A stretch of 64,000 nucleotides of DNA from Streptomyces lydicus (GCF_004125265.1 NZ_RDTE01000003.1:6138001-6202000), one strand, 5' to 3'; shown: positions 16,804-25,815, counted from the first letter of the stretch. Notes: a model not told the origin generated them from the sequence alone. Program-made: numbers and translations.

Positions 16804-17037
16804 ATGGGCGCCCACAGCAGGAAATGCGACTGGTGCGGCAGCGGTACGCCGATCGTCCGCGACATGGAACCGGTCAACGCCGAGTACCAGTACTGGTGCG
16901 AGGAATGCGCCCGCGCCCTCGTCATAAAGGGCGACCCCATCGAGACCTACCGGGAGCTCGACGGGGAGCCGATCTACGGACGGCTGCTGGACGAGCACTG
17001 CACCCTGAAGCGTTTCTACTCGTTCGCGACGGCCTGA
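16804..17037 (+). CDS. Small CxxC zinc-finger-like protein (77 aa)
   Basis: 77 aa from ATG 16804, only 3 bp after the previous stop, so translation is probably coupled. CDWCG (residues 8-12) and CEECARAL (32-39) form a two-CxxC site. A further Cys occurs in DEHCTLKRFY. The middle (DPIETYRELDGEPIYGRLL) is acidic. No family is recognised. It may form a functional pair with the 82-aa zinc-ribbon protein before it. Confidence 0.72.
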   Translation: MGAHSRKCDWCGSGTPIVRDMEPVNAEYQYWCEECARALVIKGDPIETYRELDGEPIYGRLLDEHCTLKRFYSFATA

Positions 17038-17240
17038 GCGGGGTCCGCCCCGGCGAAGGCGGCGGCAGCCGGGACACGGCGGAACTGCCGGGTCTGCGGG
17101 CGGCGTTGGGCAGGGGCCGGTGTTGGGGCGCCGGGGCGTGAGGGCCGCCACGTCATTCCGCCGCGCGGGCGTCCGGTTCATCCACCACCGTCGGAACGGC
17201 CGTGCGGGTCACCCACCACCGCGGGCCGCGGCCTGCCGGT

Positions 17241-18584
17241 TCACCCACCGCCACCGGCACTGGCCGTCCGGGACCCGCTGCCCCTCCCCGGCCGCCTGCC
17301 GCGCCGGCACAGCCGGGCCCCGGCCAGTGCCAGCAGCGCAAGACCGGCGAGCGGATAGACGTCGGAGAGCAGCATCTGGACGCCGTTCTGGTGCAGTTCC
17401 TCGTGGTGGTGCCAGCGGTGCGGTACCCACCACAGCGCGAAGGAACAGAACAGCAGGCCCAGCCCGGTGGCCGCCGCCCACCAGCGTCGTGCGGCGGTGT
17501 GGGCCTGGTGCAGTGCCTCGGAGCCGAGCAGGATCACCATCGGTACGCACCACACCCAGTGGTGGGACCAGGAGATCGGGCTGACCAGGAGTGCGGTCGC
17601 CGCGCAGGTGACGGCCGCCCAGTCGCGCCGGCCGCGCAGCAGCGCCGCGGCCGCCAGTGCCAGGCCGAGGGCCGCGGTCAGACCGGCGGCCACCAGCCAG
17701 ACGAGGCCCGGATCGTGGGTGTGCAGCAGCCGGGCGAGGGCGCCGCGCAGGGACTGGTTCGCGGTGATCTCCACCTCGCCGACCCGGTCGGCGGCGAAGA
17801 CGGTCTCGGTCCAGAAGCGGTGCGCGTCACGCGGCAGCGCGAGCGCGGAGAGGAGGGCGGTGGCCAGGAAGGTGGCGGTGGCGACGCCGGCCTGCCGCAG
17901 CCAGGGGTTGCGGGCGGCGCGCACCCCCGCGCCGGAGCGGAGCAGCTGCCCGGCCCGGACGGCGCCGGCCAGCGCGAGGAGTACGGCGAACAGTGCCGGG
18001 GTGAGCTTGAGGCCGGCCGCGATCCCGGTGCCGACACCTGCGAGCCGGTGGGTGTCCCTGCGGGTCAGGTCCCACAGCACGAGCGCGGCGAGCAGCAGGT
18101 TGATCTGGCCGTAGCGCAGCGTCGTCCACACCGGCTCGCACCACACCAGCAGCGCCGAGACCGCGAGCGTCGCGGCGGGCCGGGGGAGATGCCGGGGCCG
18201 GCCGGCCAGCCGTAGCGAGAGGTGGACGACGGCGAGGAGCAGCGCGAGGTTGCCGGCCGTGGCGAGGGTGCGCATCGCGGGGACGCCGAGGAGGGTGAGC
18301 GGGGTGAACAGCAGCGCTGCGAAGGGCGGGTAGGTGTTGGGCAGGTGCGCCGAGGTCGCCACCATGTCGTAGAGGGACCCGCCGTTGCGGACCGTGAAGC
18401 CCTCGGCGCGGTAGACCATGAGGTCGAGCATCGTCACGTGGGCGAGGCGCTGCGCGAACCAGAAGAGCGTGAACGAGACCAGGCAGGCGAGGGCCGCCGC
18501 ACGGGTCGGGTGCCGGCGAAGGAGGCCCCTGCCGGGATGGCCGCCGCGGGGGTCGGTGGACGCTTCCAGCTCCAGCGCGGTCAC
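17241..18584 (-). CDS. Membrane glycosyltransferase, GT87/DUF2029 family
   Basis: 447 aa from GTG 18584 (GGGGGAG upstream). Around ten hydrophobic helices span the protein. The GT-C type acidic site is in the first loop: DLMVYRAEGFTVRNGGSLYD, followed by NTYPPFAALLFTPL and GLKLTPALF, all typical of the polyprenol-phosphate-mannose-dependent GT87 group that includes PimE-like alpha-1,2-mannosyltransferases. It probably transfers a sugar from a lipid-phosphate donor on the outer membrane face. The acceptor is unknown. The C-terminus is a basic Gly/Ser tail. It is convergent with the small zinc proteins and close to the second tRNA-Ala gene. Confidence 0.85.
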   Translation of the reverse strand: MTALELEASTDPRGGHPGRGLLRRHPTRAAALACLVSFTLFWFAQRLAHVTMLDLMVYRAEGFTVRNGGSLYDMVATSAHLPNTYPPFAALLFTPLTLLGVPAMRTLATAGNLALLLAVVHLSLRLAGRPRHLPRPAATLAVSALLVWCEPVWTTLRYGQINLLLAALVLWDLTRRDTHRLAGVGTGIAAGLKLTPALFAVLLALAGAVRAGQLLRSGAGVRAARNPWLRQAGVATATFLATALLSALALPRDAHRFWTETVFAADRVGEVEITANQSLRGALARLLHTHDPGLVWLVAAGLTAALGLALAAAALLRGRRDWAAVTCAATALLVSPISWSHHWVWCVPMVILLGSEALHQAHTAARRWWAAATGLGLLFCSFALWWVPHRWHHHEELHQNGVQMLLSDVYPLAGLALLALAGARLCRRGRRPGRGSGSRTASAGGGG

Positions 18585-18711
18585 GGCGTACGGCTCCCCC
18601 AGGACGAATCGGACACGGCGTGCCGACAGTACCGCGCGTCGCGCCGAGGGGCCCGGGCGCGACTGCCGGGGGCCCCGGGAAGAGCGGCCGAGGGGCCCCG
18701 GGCGGAACGAT

Positions 18712-18740
18712 TTGGCAGAAGCCGGGGAGGTCCGTGTAAT
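18712..18740 (+). promoter_or_regulatory. Promoter of the second tRNA-Ala gene
   Basis: TTGGCA (18712-18717) and TGTAAT (18735-18740) are 17 bp apart, about 47 bp before the tRNA. This is one of the best -35/-10 matches in the window. Confidence 0.6.
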
Positions 18741-18786
18741 GTAGGCGATGCCGCAGCGGGGAACACCGGGGCGGGAAACAGAATAC

Positions 18787-18859
18787 GGGGCTATAGCTCA
18801 GTTGGTAGAGCGCCTGCATGGCATGCAGGAGGTCAGGAGTTCAATTCTCCTTAGCTCCA
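18787..18859 (+). tRNA. tRNA-Ala (anticodon GGC), copy 2
   Basis: All 73 nt are identical to the gene at 13700, including loop ATGGCAT with anticodon GGC and the absence of an encoded CCA. The flanking promoter and terminator differ from copy 1, so only the tRNA itself is duplicated. Confidence 0.97.
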
Positions 18860-19224
18860 CAGAGAGCGAAGCGGGTCGTCCGATGCGGACGGCCCGCTTC
18901 GTCGTGTGTGCCCATGGGGCGGGTGTCCCGGCCGCCCCCTGGCCACGGCGGCGATTCCTCCCGGGTTGACCTGATGTCCGGTCAGAGGGGCGTCCGTTAT
19001 GGCGAGTTGAATGTTCGCTCGGTGTCCATTCGTGGCCAGTCCTTGTCATTCCTTGGTCTCTTCTTGGTGATCGCATGTCCCTGACATGAACAGTTCACCG
19101 AAAGAGTGGCGCATCGCGTGAACGTCACATCCCACGCATTCACCGCTTGTGCGGTGCCGCGCACCCGCGTACCGGCGCAGCGCGGCACCCCGCAGCGCAC
19201 CGCATCGCCACAGCAGGGGGTTAC
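18860..19224 (+). other. Intergenic region before the sedolisin gene
   Basis: 365 bp. It holds the tRNA terminator (18867-18901) and a low-G+C stretch (about 19000-19100) with the perfect palindrome CATGTC-CCT-GACATG at 19074-19088. The latter is a candidate operator for the sedolisin gene. TTGACC at 18964-18969 could be a -35 box. I find no gene in it. Confidence 0.45.
18867..18901 (+). terminator. Terminator of the second tRNA-Ala gene
   Basis: CGAAGCGGG pairs with CCCGCTTCG, with an inner CGTCC/GGACG helix, starting 8 nt after the tRNA. Confidence 0.75.
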
Positions 19225-21183
19225 ATGAGATCCAGCCGCACCAGATCACTGCGCGCCCGCGCCTCTCTGGCCTGGGCAGCGACGCTGCCGCTGGTCGCCG
19301 GCGCGCTCGCGCTCGGTGCGCCCGCCGCCGACGCCGCGGGCCACGACGGCGGACGGCACGCACTGCAGGGCACCAAGCCCCTGTGGGCCACCCGGCAGGC
19401 AGACCGGGGCGACACCTCCGCTTCCGCGGGCGTCACCGCCCGCGTCTACCTGGCGGGCCGTGACGCCAAGGGGCTCGCGGACTACGCCAGGGCCGTGTCC
19501 GACCCGCACTCCGCCGCGTACGGGAAGTACCTGAGCCCCGGCCAGGTGCGGGCCCGCTTCGGTGCCACGCACGACCAGATAGCCAAGGTGACCGACTGGC
19601 TGAAGAAGTCCGGCCTGACGGTCACCGGCACCACCAACCGGTATGTGACGGTCAAGGGCGATGCGGCCGCCGCCGAGCGCGCCTTCGCCACCGACCTGCA
19701 CAATTACCGCAAGAGCGGCCACACTTACCACGCCCCGTCGACCACCGCCTCCGCGCCCGCCACCCTGGCCGACGCGGTGCTGACGGTCACCGGCCTGGAC
19801 AACGCACCGCGGATGGCCCGGCACCACTCCGGCGAACTGCCGCCGCCGGAGGGTGTGTTCCGCAACTCCGGCCCGTTCTCCTCGTACTTCGGCTCCACGA
19901 CGGACAAGAAGCTGCCGTCCGCCTACGGGAACAAGGCGCCGTACGCGATCAAGGGCTACACCGGCAAGCAGCTGCGTGCCGCCTACGGGGCGAAGAAGTG
20001 GACCGGCAAGGGCGTCACCGTCGCGATCACCGACGCCTACGCCTCGCCGAGCATCGCCAAGGACGCGGACACCTACGCCGCCCGTAACGGTGACCCCCGC
20101 TACCGCCGCGGCCAGCTGTCCCAGGTGCTGCCCAGGGACTACACGCACATCGAGGACTGCGGCGCGGCCGGCTGGTACGGCGAGGAGACCCTCGACGTCG
20201 AGGCCGTCCACGCGGTCGCCCCCGACGCCGGCATCGTCTACGTCGGCGGCGCCTCCTGCATGGACGACGACCTGATCGACTCACTCGGCAAGGTCGTCGA
20301 CGGGCACCTCGCCGACATGGTCTCCAACTCCTGGGGCGACCTGGAGGCGAACGAGACCCCGGATTCGGCGGCCGCCTACGACCAGCTCTTCCAGCAGGGC
20401 GCGGTGCAGGGCATCGGCTTCTACTTCTCCTCCGGCGACGACGGTGACGAGGTCGCCAAGACCGGCACCAAGCAGGTCGACAGCCCGGCGAACTCCGCCT
20501 GGGTGACCACCGTCGGCGGCACCTCCCTGGCCGTCGGCAAGCACGACTCCTACCAGTGGGAGACCGGCTGGGGCACCCAGAAGGCGCTGCTGTCCAAGGA
20601 CGGCAACGACTGGACCGGCTTCCCCGGCACCTTCAACGGCGGCGCCGGCGGCGGCACCAGCAAGACCGTGGCGCAGCCCTTCTACCAGCGCGGCGTCGTG
20701 CCGGACGGGCTCGCGAAGGCGAACGGCGGCGGCGCGATGCGCACCGTTCCCGACATCGCCGCGGTCGCCGACCCCAACACCGGGTTCCTCGTCGGCCAGA
20801 CCCAGACCCTGCCGGACGGAAAGCTCGGCTATGACGAGTACCGCATCGGCGGCACCTCGCTGGCCGCACCGGTGATCGCCGGCGTCCAGGCCCTCGCGCA
20901 GCAGGCCCGGCACGGCGTCGCCATCGGCTTCGCCAACCCCGCCATCTACCAGCGCTACGGCACCGCCGCCTACCACGACGTCACCGACCACCCGCTGGGC
21001 GCCGGCCGTGACCTGGCCGTCGTCCGCGTCGACTACGTCAACGGCACCGACGGCAGCAAGGGCACCACGACCTCGCTGCGCAGCCTGGGCAAGGACAGCT
21101 CGCTGCACGCGGGCGTCGGCTACGACGACGTCACCGGCGTGGGCTCGCCGGGCGCCGGCTACGTGAGCTCCTACCGCCCCTGA
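19225..21183 (+). CDS. Secreted S53 family peptidase (sedolisin, kumamolisin-like)
   Basis: 652 aa from ATG 19225 (AGGGGG 4 nt upstream). The Sec signal peptide (RASLAWAATLPLVAGALALGAP) ends near ADAAG. A pro-domain follows (about 40-220, with KYLSPGQVRARFG and TTNRYVTVKG), then the catalytic domain: E320 and D324 in GEETLD, D372 in SNSWGD (oxyanion Asp) and S545 in GGTSLAAP. These acidic serine proteases self-process and work outside the cell. It is a lone gene with a long upstream region. Its role is likely nutritional or developmental proteolysis. Confidence 0.95.
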   Translation: MRSSRTRSLRARASLAWAATLPLVAGALALGAPAADAAGHDGGRHALQGTKPLWATRQADRGDTSASAGVTARVYLAGRDAKGLADYARAVSDPHSAAYGKYLSPGQVRARFGATHDQIAKVTDWLKKSGLTVTGTTNRYVTVKGDAAAAERAFATDLHNYRKSGHTYHAPSTTASAPATLADAVLTVTGLDNAPRMARHHSGELPPPEGVFRNSGPFSSYFGSTTDKKLPSAYGNKAPYAIKGYTGKQLRAAYGAKKWTGKGVTVAITDAYASPSIAKDADTYAARNGDPRYRRGQLSQVLPRDYTHIEDCGAAGWYGEETLDVEAVHAVAPDAGIVYVGGASCMDDDLIDSLGKVVDGHLADMVSNSWGDLEANETPDSAAAYDQLFQQGAVQGIGFYFSSGDDGDEVAKTGTKQVDSPANSAWVTTVGGTSLAVGKHDSYQWETGWGTQKALLSKDGNDWTGFPGTFNGGAGGGTSKTVAQPFYQRGVVPDGLAKANGGGAMRTVPDIAAVADPNTGFLVGQTQTLPDGKLGYDEYRIGGTSLAAPVIAGVQALAQQARHGVAIGFANPAIYQRYGTAAYHDVTDHPLGAGRDLAVVRVDYVNGTDGSKGTTTSLRSLGKDSSLHAGVGYDDVTGVGSPGAGYVSSYRP

Positions 21184-21310
21184 ACCGGGCGCGCAACGGC
21201 CGCCGGCCCGCGCCGTCCGTGACCCGGTGGGGCGGCGGCGGGAGTGAGGCGTAACGGGGGCGGGGCCCGTGTTGGGGGAATCCTCAGCGCGGGCCCCGGA
21301 CGCCCTGCGG

Positions 21311-21316
21311 TACCCT
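21311..21316 (+). promoter_or_regulatory. -10 box for the leuS leader transcript
   Basis: TACCCT lies 6 nt before the leader-peptide ATG at 21323. There is no ribosome site, so transcript and translation probably both begin at 21323. Confidence 0.5.
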
Positions 21317-21322
21317 GACGCC

Positions 21323-21361
21323 ATGCGTGCCGTACGCCTTCTGCTTAGCGGGCCGCGCTGA
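21323..21361 (+). CDS. leuS leader peptide with three consecutive Leu codons
   Basis: 12 aa, MRAVRLLLSGPR. The leucines are CTT CTG CTT; CTT is rare in this genome. The ORF stops 6 nt before a hairpin and 44 nt before an intrinsic terminator, all ahead of leuS. This is the layout of classical attenuation: ribosomes stalled at Leu codons when charged tRNA-Leu is scarce would favour the anti-terminated form and raise LeuRS synthesis. It appears leaderless. The alternative pairing is inferred, not computed. Confidence 0.7.
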   Translation: MRAVRLLLSGPR

Positions 21362-21367
21362 TCAGTA

Positions 21368-21391
21368 CCGACGGATGACAGAACCCGTCGG
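21368..21391 (+). promoter_or_regulatory. Pause or competing hairpin of the leuS attenuator
   Basis: CCGACGG (21368-21374) pairs perfectly with CCGTCGG (21385-21391). It lies between the leader ORF and the terminator hairpin, the usual place for the 1:2 or antiterminator element. Confidence 0.55.
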
Positions 21392-21405
21392 AATCGGCGC
21401 GGCGT

Positions 21406-21430
21406 CCCCTCCTGTGCGAGGGGTCTTTTT
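21406..21430 (+). terminator. Attenuator terminator upstream of leuS
   Basis: CCCCTC (21406-21411) and GAGGGG (21418-21423) form a 6-bp stem followed by TCTTTTT. A U-rich tail is unusual in this genome, and its position 68 bp before the leuS start fits conditional termination. Confidence 0.7.
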
Positions 21431-21497
21431 GTTTCCGGCGTGCCGGGATTGTGGCGCGTTTCCGCAGGCAGAGACGATCGATGGAGCTTTGAGGACG

Positions 21498-24392
21498 ATG
21501 AGCGAGACGACCACCGCTGCCGAGGTGGCAGCACCGCACCGCTATACGGCAGCGCTGGCCGCCGACATCGAGGCCCGCTGGCAGGACTTCTGGGAGACGG
21601 ACGGGACCTACGAGGCCCCGAACCCCACCGGGGGTCTGGCCGGTGACGCCGCGGTGGCGGCCCGCCCCAAGAAGTTCATCATGGACATGTTCCCCTACCC
21701 GTCGGGTGCGGGCCTGCACGTCGGCCACCCCCTGGGCTTCATCGCCACCGACGTCTACGCCCGCCACCAGCGCATGACGGGCCACAACGTCCTGCACACC
21801 CTGGGCTTCGACGCCTTCGGCCTGCCCGCCGAGCAGTACGCCGTCCAGACCGGCACCCACCCGCGGGTCTCCACCGAGGCCAACATCGTGAACATGCGGC
21901 GCCAGCTGCGCCGCCTGGGCCTGGGCCACGACCAGCGCCGCTCGGTCGAGACGATCGACCCGGCGTACTACAAGTGGACCCAGTGGATCTTCCTGCAGAT
22001 CTTCAACTCCTGGTACGACCCGGAGGCGGACGCGGCCCGTCCGGTCGACACCCTGGTCGCCCAGTTCGAGGCCGGCACCCGCCCCACGCCTGACGGCCGG
22101 GCCTGGAGCGAGCTGAGCCCCATCGAGCGGGCCAACGTCCTGGGCGAGTACCGCCTGGCGTACGCCTCGGACGCGCCGGTCAACTGGTGCCCCGGCCTGG
22201 GCACCGTACTGGCCAACGAGGAGGTCACCGCCGACGGCCGCTCCGAACGCGGCAACTACCCGGTCTTCAAGGCCAAGCTGCGCCAGTGGAACATGCGCAT
22301 CACCGCCTACGCCGACCGGCTGCTGAACGACCTGGACGCGCTGGACTGGCCGGAGGCCATCAAGTTGCAGCAGCGCAACTGGATCGGCCGCTCCGAGGGC
22401 GCCCGGGTCGACTTCCCCGTGGGCGACTCCGACAAGATCACGGTCTTCACCACCCGCCAGGACACCCTGTTCGGCGCGACGTACATGGTGCTGGCGCCCG
22501 AGCACCCGCTGGTCGCCGGCTCCGACAACGGCACCGGATCGATCGTCCCGGACGCCTGGCCCGAGGGCACCCACGACGTCTGGACCGGCGGGCACGCCAC
22601 CCCGGCCGACGCCGTCGCCGCCTACCGCAAGCAGGCCGCCTCCAAGTCGGACGTCGAGCGGCAGGCCGAGGCCAAGGACAAGACCGGCGTCTTCACCGGC
22701 GCGTTCGCGACCAACCCGGTCAGCGGCGCGCAGGTCCCGGTCTTCATCGCCGACTACGTCCTGATGGGCTACGGCACCGGCGCGATCATGGCCGTGCCCG
22801 CGCACGACAGCCGTGACTTCGCCTTCGCCCGCGCCTTCGAGCTGCCGATGCGCTGTGTGGTCGAGCCGTCGGACGACCGTGGCACCGACCCCTCCACCTG
22901 GGACGACGCCTTCGCCTCGTACGACGCCAAGATCGTCAACTCGTCGGGCGCGGCGGTCTCGCTGGACGGTCTGGGAGTGACCGAGGCCAAGGCGAAGATC
23001 ACCGACTGGCTGGCTGCCGAGGGCATCGGCGAGGGCACCGTCAACTTCCGGCTGCGCGACTGGCTGTTCAGCCGGCAGCGCTACTGGGGCGAGCCGTTCC
23101 CGATCGTCTACGACGAGGACGGCGTGGCGCACGCGCTGCCGGCGTCGATGCTGCCGCTGGAGCTGCCCGAGGTCGAGGACTACTCCCCGCGCACCTTCGA
23201 CCCGGACGACGCCGACACCCAGCCGGAGACCCCGCTGTCCCGCAACGAGGACTGGGTCCACGTCGACCTGGACCTGGGCGACGGCAACGGCATCAAGCGC
23301 TACCGCCGCGAGACCAACACCATGCCCAACTGGGCGGGTTCGTGCTGGTACGAGATGCGCTACCTGGACCCCGGCAACGCCGACGCGCTGGTCGACCCGG
23401 ACATCGAGCAGTACTGGATGGGCCCGCGCGACGGTCAGCCGGCCGGCGGCGTGGACCTCTACGTGGGTGGCGCGGAGCATGCCGTGCTGCACCTGCTGTA
23501 CGCCCGCTTCTGGTCCAAGGTGCTGCACGACCTGGGCCATGTCTCGTCCTCCGAGCCGTTCCACAAGCTGTACAACCAGGGCATGATCCAGGCCTTCGTC
23601 TACCGGGACAGCCGCGGCATCGCCGTCCCGGCCGCCGAGGTCGAGGAGCGCGACGGCGGCTACTACTACCAGGGCGAGAAGGTCAGCCGTGTCCTGGGCA
23701 AGATGGGCAAGTCCCTGAAGAACGCCGTCACCCCCGACGAGATCTGCGCGGAGTACGGCGCGGACACCCTGCGCCTGTACGAGATGGCGATGGGACCGCT
23801 GGACGTGTCGCGGCCGTGGGACACCCGGGCCGTCGTCGGCCAGTACCGCCTGCTGCAGCGCCTGTGGCGCAATGTCGTCGACGAGGCGACCGGCGAGGTC
23901 ACCGTCGTCGACACCGAGCCGGACGAGGCCACCCTGCGTGCCCTGCACAAGGCGATCGACGGTGTCGGCCAGGACCTGGCGAACCTGCGCTTCAACACCG
24001 CCATCGCCAAGGTGACCGAGCTGAACAACCACCTGACCAAGACGGGCGGCCCCGTTCCGCGCACCGTCGCGGAGCGGCTGGTGCTGCTGATCGCCCCGCT
24101 GGCCCCGCACATCGCCGAGGAGCTGTGGCGCAAGCTGGGCCACCCGGACACCGTGGTGCACGCGGACTTCCCGGTGGCCGACCCGGCGTATGTCGTCGAC
24201 GAGACCGTGACCTGCGTCGTGCAGATCAAGGGCAAGGTCAAGGCCCGCCTGGAGGTCTCCCCGTCGATCTCCGACGCGGACCTGGAGGCGACGGCGCTGG
24301 CCGAGCCGGCCGTGGTCGCGGCGCTGAACGGTGCGGGCATCCGGAAGGTCATCGTCCGGGCACCGAAGCTGGTCAACATCGTCCCGGCGTAG
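21498..24392 (+). CDS. leuS: Leucyl-tRNA synthetase
   Basis: 964 aa from ATG 21498 (GAGGACG upstream). It charges tRNA-Leu. Class I marks: the HIGH-type motif HVGHPLGF in MDMFPYPSGAGLHVGHPLGF, the CP1 editing domain (about residues 250-460), and the KMSKS-type loop GKMGKSLKN. The C-terminal anticodon-binding and tail domains end at residue 964. It is preceded by a leucine leader peptide and terminator, so expression should respond to tRNA-Leu charging. The upstream extension of the frame to 21327 is not used. Confidence 0.97.
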   Translation: MSETTTAAEVAAPHRYTAALAADIEARWQDFWETDGTYEAPNPTGGLAGDAAVAARPKKFIMDMFPYPSGAGLHVGHPLGFIATDVYARHQRMTGHNVLHTLGFDAFGLPAEQYAVQTGTHPRVSTEANIVNMRRQLRRLGLGHDQRRSVETIDPAYYKWTQWIFLQIFNSWYDPEADAARPVDTLVAQFEAGTRPTPDGRAWSELSPIERANVLGEYRLAYASDAPVNWCPGLGTVLANEEVTADGRSERGNYPVFKAKLRQWNMRITAYADRLLNDLDALDWPEAIKLQQRNWIGRSEGARVDFPVGDSDKITVFTTRQDTLFGATYMVLAPEHPLVAGSDNGTGSIVPDAWPEGTHDVWTGGHATPADAVAAYRKQAASKSDVERQAEAKDKTGVFTGAFATNPVSGAQVPVFIADYVLMGYGTGAIMAVPAHDSRDFAFARAFELPMRCVVEPSDDRGTDPSTWDDAFASYDAKIVNSSGAAVSLDGLGVTEAKAKITDWLAAEGIGEGTVNFRLRDWLFSRQRYWGEPFPIVYDEDGVAHALPASMLPLELPEVEDYSPRTFDPDDADTQPETPLSRNEDWVHVDLDLGDGNGIKRYRRETNTMPNWAGSCWYEMRYLDPGNADALVDPDIEQYWMGPRDGQPAGGVDLYVGGAEHAVLHLLYARFWSKVLHDLGHVSSSEPFHKLYNQGMIQAFVYRDSRGIAVPAAEVEERDGGYYYQGEKVSRVLGKMGKSLKNAVTPDEICAEYGADTLRLYEMAMGPLDVSRPWDTRAVVGQYRLLQRLWRNVVDEATGEVTVVDTEPDEATLRALHKAIDGVGQDLANLRFNTAIAKVTELNNHLTKTGGPVPRTVAERLVLLIAPLAPHIAEELWRKLGHPDTVVHADFPVADPAYVVDETVTCVVQIKGKVKARLEVSPSISDADLEATALAEPAVVAALNGAGIRKVIVRAPKLVNIVPA

Positions 24393-24729
24393 GTCGTCGC
24401 CGGGCGCCCGGGAGTGGTTCCGGGCGCCCGGGTGGGGGCTTGGGCGTGATGCCCCTTCCGGTGGGCGGGGTGTTCGGTGGGTGGTGCCGCCTCCGGTGTT
24501 CGGTGTGTTCGGTGTGTTCGGTGTGTTCGGTGGGTGGTGCCGCTCCGGTGGCCGGGGCTTCCGGTCGTGTGCGGTGTCGTTGCCGCTGCCGCGTCGGCGT
24601 CATGGGTGGTTTCCCCTACGGGCAGGTTGGGGGTTCGTTCGGAACCCGTGACCTGCCCGAGCCGTTTACCGTGGAGGGACAAGGGCGCAGGCGAGGAACC
24701 GGCGCCGCCGACACGTCTGGGGAGCGCCC
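24393..24729 (+). repeat. Intergenic region with 9-bp tandem repeat
   Basis: The 337 bp after leuS hold four perfect tandem copies of TGTTCGGTG (24497-24532). A longer near-duplicate, GTGTTCGGTGGGTGGTGCCG, occurs before and after the array. G/T-rich strand bias is strong. No gene or convincing terminator is seen; a small coding role is unlikely. Confidence 0.6.
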
Positions 24730-25593
24730 ATGGAAGCTGCTGTCGCCATCGTCGGGCTGCTCTTCGTGCTGTTCGTCCTGGCAGGCGTGTTCGTCACGGT
24801 CAAGGCCGTGACGGCGGCCAAGCGCGGCGTCGACCGCACCGTCGCCCAGGCCCGCAGAACCGTCGAGGACACCAGCCTCCGCGCCCGGCAGTTCGCCCAG
24901 CCCGGAGTGGTCGGCGAACTCGCCCAGCTGCGTCTCTCGCTGCGTATGTCCATGCGTGCCACCCAGGAGGCGCTTCGCGGCGGCTCGTCCGACGATGCCT
25001 CCCTGAGCGAGGCGATAGGGCTCTTCGAGCGGCTGAGCGCCCATGACCATGAGCTCGACGACGAACTCAAGCGGCTCGAACGCGAGCCCGACCGGGCCAC
25101 CATCGCCTCGCGCCTCCCGGAGCTCAGGGAACGCACGGAACGGATCACGCACTCCGCGGAGTCGCTGCGCTGGGCCGCCCGGGACCGCGCCCGCAAGTTC
25201 GCGGACGACGATCTGGCGGCGCTGAGTGACCAGATCGATGTCGAGGCGGGGGCGCTGCGCCACTGGACCCGGGTCGAGGATGCCGCGGACCCGCTGTGGG
25301 AGCCCGGACAGCCGGCTGCGGATGAGTCGTCAGGGGCGCGTGCTGCCGACGGGGCCTCGGACGCCGGCGTCCGGACGGGCCGGCCGTCGGGGTCCGAGGG
25401 CGGCCGCTCCGAGGGGCAGGCACCTGAGGGCCCGCAGGCGCTCACCGCCCGTGACCCGCGCACCCAGCCGTCCTACCCATGGGAGAAGGCCCCACGGACA
25501 CGGACGTCACGGACGTCACGGACGTCACGGGCCTCACGGGCGCCACGGACGGAGGGCACGGCCAACGGAGGGCAGGACCAGGTGAGGCCGTGA
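24730..25593 (+). CDS. Membrane-anchored coiled-coil protein, unknown function
   Basis: 287 aa from ATG 24730. One N-terminal transmembrane helix (VAIVGLLFVLFVLAGVFVTV, residues 5-24) is followed by a long helical, charged stretch (about 30-190) with heptad-like patterns (AIGLFERLSAHDHELDDELK, LPELRERTERITHSAESLRW). The rest is low-complexity Gly/Ser/Pro. Near the end a 9-bp DNA repeat (about 25500-25530) encodes tandem RTS units. It resembles other actinomycete single-pass cell-envelope proteins but I cannot name the family. Confidence 0.78.
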   Translation: MEAAVAIVGLLFVLFVLAGVFVTVKAVTAAKRGVDRTVAQARRTVEDTSLRARQFAQPGVVGELAQLRLSLRMSMRATQEALRGGSSDDASLSEAIGLFERLSAHDHELDDELKRLEREPDRATIASRLPELRERTERITHSAESLRWAARDRARKFADDDLAALSDQIDVEAGALRHWTRVEDAADPLWEPGQPAADESSGARAADGASDAGVRTGRPSGSEGGRSEGQAPEGPQALTARDPRTQPSYPWEKAPRTRTSRTSRTSRASRAPRTEGTANGGQDQVRP

Positions 25594-25815
25594 GAAGACC
25601 TCGGTGAGGTGAGGTGAGGGGTGGGGTGGGCGGGGGCGGGGCGGGGCCCGAGAGGGAGACGGAGAAGAAGCCCGGCCCGGAGCGTCAGCGGCGTCGCGCT
25701 TATCGCGGGTCCGGGAACGGGGACGGCATGCTCCGGTGCCCTCTTGGCAGAGCCTTGGGGAAACCTGGAAGATCTTGGGGAGGGGCCCGCACTGTGCGGC
25801 GTCCGGATCCCCGGA

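Noticed and set aside
13918..17181. 1087-codon minus-strand frame
   Set aside because: Only the last 316 codons are a real gene (XRE regulator); the rest is antisense to the MFS and zinc-ribbon genes with poor composition.
13700..18859. Segment between the tRNA genes considered as an integrated element
   Set aside because: No integrase, transfer or replication gene and no composition shift; kept only as a possible insertion or duplication.
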